From Candidatus Odinarchaeota archaeon (GTDB lineage: Archaea; Asgardarchaeota; JAGGXT01), in assembly GCA_021162905.1 (NCBI GenBank), contig JAGGXT010000020.1, forward strand, positions 1 to 15,852: a stretch of 15,852 nt of DNA. Reading direction: 5' to 3'. A program made the position numbers and the translations under genes. Positions within the stretch are counted from its first letter, which is position 1; every line of letters starts with the position of its first letter. Shown in pieces: positions 14,184 to 15,852 of the stretch. The notes below the pieces were generated by a model, which ran no database searches, had not been told where the DNA came from, and saw only the letters and a list, made by a program, of their open reading frames with translations.

Positions 14184-15058
14184 TTACAAACCTCCTCTAT
14201 AATATTAGCGATCTCTATTATAGCTACGCTAGATGGAGCATTTGGATATTCAATTAAAACTGGTTTCCCATTAGCATATGCTCTTATCGCAAAGTCATCA
14301 TAGGGAATAGAGGCTATGATTTCTGATTTTTTCTCATCAGCGACTTTTTTGATGACTTTTTCATCAGCTACAATTCCAGCCCTATTTATTATGATCTTCA
14401 CAGGGATTCCGACAACATTAGTCAACGTTATCAATCGTTTTAAATCATGACTGCCAAAAGGTGTTGGTTCCGTTACTGCTAATACTACCTTACTATTTAT
14501 TATCGCTCTTAAGACATCACAATGTACGCCTGGAGAGGTATCTATTATTACCCAATCATAGTTGGCCATTATTTTTTTAACTTCTTCTTTAAGTTCGACT
14601 ACAACAGCAGCGGCGGAAGCCTCACCTAATTTTAGCTCGCCCATCAAAAGGTCTACTCCGTAGGCATGTCCTGAGTATATCCATCCCATTAATTTCTGGC
14701 CGTCACTAATAGCTTTAGTTGGACAGACAAGGGCACACGCACCACAGCTTGTACATATTTCTGGGAAAAATACAGGATAGTGGTCACCAGCTTGTATTAG
14801 AGCATGAATCCGACAAACTTTTGCACATTCACCACACTTTATACATTTTTCATTATCAATAACTGGAAGAAAAGCATAGACGTCCCTTATCTTTTCTCGT
14901 GAAGCACCCATAAGAATATGAACATTTGGAGCGTCTGCATCGGCATCAACAAGTAACACTTTATATTTTTTCTTGCTCAATGCAATTGCGAGATTTACAG
15001 CGACTGTTGTTTTTCCAGTACCACCTTTACCTCCACTAACTGCAATAATATTAGTCAT
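14180..15058 (-). CDS. MinD/ParA-type ATPase with ferredoxin insert (first copy)
   Basis: Paralog of the next gene in the operon with the same build. The Walker A is SGGKGGTGKTTV at 8-19, then DADADAPN at 38-45 and WVIIDTSPGVHCD at 169-181. The ferredoxin insert at about 66-120 has Cys72, 75, 78, 82 and Cys102, 105, 108, 112. 292 residues. The signature Lys of deviant Walker A boxes is present (Lys11). It starts at ATG 15058 with GGAGATG upstream, 37 bp after the NifX-like gene. Tandem pairs of such ATPases next to a NifX/ORP-type protein are known from the orange-protein loci of Desulfovibrio. Whether this pair handles Fe-S, Mo or another metal cannot be read from the sequence. Confidence 0.88.
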   Translation of the reverse strand: MTNIIAVSGGKGGTGKTTVAVNLAIALSKKKYKVLLVDADADAPNVHILMGASREKIRDVYAFLPVIDNEKCIKCGECAKVCRIHALIQAGDHYPVFFPEICTSCGACALVCPTKAISDGQKLMGWIYSGHAYGVDLLMGELKLGEASAAAVVVELKEEVKKIMANYDWVIIDTSPGVHCDVLRAIINSKVVLAVTEPTPFGSHDLKRLITLTNVVGIPVKIIINRAGIVADEKVIKKVADEKKSEIIASIPYDDFAIRAYANGKPVLIEYPNAPSSVAIIEIANIIEEVCK

Positions 15059-15095
15059 TAAGACATCTCCTTAGCAACATCGAGAAGTCATATCT

Positions 15096-15533
15096 TTACC
15101 AAGATTGCCATCCTCGACCCATACCTCGACCACGACCCATACCCATTCCTCTGCCAAAACCTCGACCACGTCCCGGTCCAGCACTAGTTGCAGGAGGTAA
15201 TTGACCAGAAAGAAACATTGTAATTGCATCTTTAACAGTAATATTAGGAGGGACCATATATGCGGAGATTCCAAAGTTAGCTAATGCTTGAAAAGCATTA
15301 GGGCCAAAGTTTCCAGATATTACAACATTTACACCCTCTCGAGCGATTGTTTGAGCTGCTATTGGCCCAGCACCATGCATAGCTTGTGTTCCTGGATTTT
15401 GAATTACTTTAACATCTATGATTTTTCCATTCTCATCAACATCCACAATTGTAAAGAGGGGAGTCCTTCCGAACTGTGGGTTTACAACCGCAGTAAGGCC
15501 ACCTGGTGGTAGGGTACTTAATGCTATCTTCAT
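15096..15533 (-). CDS. NifX/ORP-like cofactor-binding protein with Gly/Arg/Met tail
   Basis: Belongs to the dinitrogenase iron-molybdenum cofactor (NifX/NafY/MTH1175/ORP) fold family, small proteins that bind or carry metal-sulfur clusters. The domain covers about 1-115: MKIALST start, VNPQFGRTPLFTIVDVD at 17-33, NPGTQAMHGAGPIAAQTIA at 46-64 and VVISGNFGPNAFQALANFGI at 70-89. There is no Cys in the whole protein, so any cluster would be held non-covalently or through other side chains. A low-complexity tail (about 119-145) of Gly, Arg, Met and Phe ends in WQSW. ATG at 15533 is preceded by GAGGTG with 7-nt spacing. It heads the set of two ferredoxin-MinD ATPases, its likely partners. No nif structural genes are in view, so nitrogen fixation is not implied. 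Confidence 0.87.
   Translation of the reverse strand: MKIALSTLPPGGLTAVVNPQFGRTPLFTIVDVDENGKIIDVKVIQNPGTQAMHGAGPIAAQTIAREGVNVVISGNFGPNAFQALANFGISAYMVPPNITVKDAITMFLSGQLPPATSAGPGRGRGFGRGMGMGRGRGMGRGWQSW
15113..15176 (-). repeat. Coding repeats for the Gly/Arg/Met tail
   Basis: The DNA for the tail contains short direct repeats. CCTCGACCACG (plus strand) occurs at 15124-15134 and again at 15160-15170, exactly 12 codons apart, with related CCTCGACCCAT and CGACCCATACCC copies between. This pattern suggests that the tail grew by in-frame slippage or duplication. Confidence 0.55.
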
Positions 15534-15560
15534 AATGTAACACCTCTTTTTTGCATATGC

Positions 15561-15576
15561 ACATTTTTAATATAAT
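15561..15576 (-). promoter_or_regulatory. Possible TATA element before the NifX-like gene
   Basis: ATTATATTAAAAATG on the minus strand, about 30-40 bp upstream of the ATG at 15533, could start a transcript just ahead of the GAGGTG ribosome site. It overlaps the end of the possible small ORF, so either it or the element near 15766 would drive the operon. Confidence 0.3.
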
Positions 15577-15740
15577 CCATTAATTTTAAAGTTTTTCATC
15601 TTTTTAATGATAGCTATTTTATGAAACAGCCTAATTTCAAATGTACCAGTAGAATACTTTCTAAGCTTTATTTCTTCTACGATTTTACCCATCGACTCAT
15701 ATCGTTCCTGTTGCGTAAGCTTTTTAATATCCAAGTCCAT
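15567..15740 (-). CDS. Possible 57-residue small protein
   Basis: An ATG-started frame of 57 residues, beginning MDLDIKKLTQQERYESMGK and ending KNFKINGLY. It is charged, Lys-rich and probably helical with a short C-terminal beta part, without Cys or membrane segment. There is no ribosome site, but CTTTAATAAAG on the minus strand is centred about 26 bp upstream of the ATG, which fits a leaderless transcript. It ends 33 bp before the NifX-like gene on the same strand, so it could be the first gene of that operon. No family recognised. A chance ORF of this size is possible in AT-rich DNA. Confidence 0.42.
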   Translation of the reverse strand: MDLDIKKLTQQERYESMGKIVEEIKLRKYSTGTFEIRLFHKIAIIKKMKNFKINGLY

Positions 15741-15852
15741 AAAAATGTATAAAATTTAACTTTATTAAAGTTCGTTTTAACTTCCGATTTGAAAGTTATG
15801 CGAATAAAAAGTGCGTGAAATAATCATTAAGTGAAATGCCCAAGCCCGCAAA
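15741..15852. other. Intergenic end of the window
   Basis: AT-rich stretch with the palindromic CTTTATTAAAG at 15761-15771 (the candidate TATA of the small ORF) and GCGAATAAAAAG around 15800-15811 on the plus strand. The last 17 bases contain an ATG (15836) whose frame runs off the window edge; too short to call as a gene. Confidence 0.3.

Noticed and set aside
13275..15058. Cell-division MinD or chromosome-partition ParA pair
   Set aside because: Both proteins carry two-cluster ferredoxin inserts and follow a NifX-like gene, which points to cluster assembly rather than division.
15071..15274. 67-codon minus-strand frame over the NifX-like tail
   Set aside because: It is another frame of the repetitive Gly/Arg/Met tail, giving a Val/Glu/Trp low-complexity product with no start signal of its own.
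15096..15533. Evidence for nitrogen fixation
   Set aside because: NifX-type domains are widespread outside nif systems, and no nifHDK, nifB or nifE/N gene is in the window.
15836..15852. Start of another plus-strand gene (ATG CCC AAG CCC GCA) at the window edge
   Set aside because: Only five codons are visible; the TATA-like GCGAATAAAAAG at about 30 bp upstream is suggestive but not enough to call a gene.

Overview
The window is AT-rich archaeal chromosome. The evidence is a transcription factor B gene, the archaeal/eukaryotic-type ribosomal proteins S19e, L39e, L31e and L20a (LX), eIF6, prefoldin alpha, a PDCD5-family protein, an archaeal-type D-aminoacyl-tRNA deacylase, a DGGGP-synthase-like UbiA enzyme for ether-lipid synthesis, BRE/TATA-like promoters and Shine-Dalgarno motifs of the GGTGAT/GAGGTG type. 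Gene content and order fit a Thermoproteota/TACK-type lineage, but the exact phylum cannot be fixed from these genes. The ferredoxin-containing ATPases and the NifX-like protein suggest an anaerobe. No tRNA, rRNA, CRISPR array or insertion sequence was seen.

Layout. (1) 147-1091 (+): tfb, behind two tandem promoter-like elements. (2) 1080-5718 (-): a long translation/secretion operon, read right to left as S19e, PDCD5-like, L39e, L31e, eIF6, L20a, pfdA, ftsY, dtdA. Intergenic gaps are small, several starts overlap or abut the previous stop, and TTG starts are frequent. The operon meets tfb tail to tail with a 12-bp overlap. (3) 5719-6190: non-coding, with several dyads. (4) 6191-7003 (+): a zinc-ribbon membrane protein of unknown function. 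(5) 7007-8530 (-): ubiA followed by a SEC59/DGK1/VTE5-type lipid kinase gene that is split by a frameshift. (6) 8686-9912 (+): an orphan HEAT-like helical protein. (7) 10010-10819 (+): a CPBP (CAAX-protease-like) membrane protein. (8) 10840-13269: a divergent pair, a winged-helix/CBS regulator (-) and a degenerate, C-terminally truncated acyl-CoA-synthetase-like protein (+), with one near-symmetric TATA-like element and an operator-like direct repeat between them. (9) 13275-15740 (-): a possible small ORF, then a NifX/ORP-like protein with a Gly/Arg/Met tail and two translationally coupled MinD-type ATPases that each carry a two-cluster ferredoxin insert.

How the parts work together. The large minus-strand operon joins ribosome biogenesis (eIF6, ribosomal proteins), nascent-chain folding and targeting (prefoldin, FtsY) and aminoacyl-tRNA quality control (DtdA). 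UbiA and the broken kinase belong to isoprenoid/ether-lipid metabolism. The NifX-like/MinD/MinD cassette resembles the orange-protein (ORP) type of metal-cluster assembly locus. The most unusual items are the pseudoenzyme-like acyl-CoA synthetase with its divergent CBS regulator, the frameshifted lipid kinase and the ORP-like cassette with a possible new small protein at its head.
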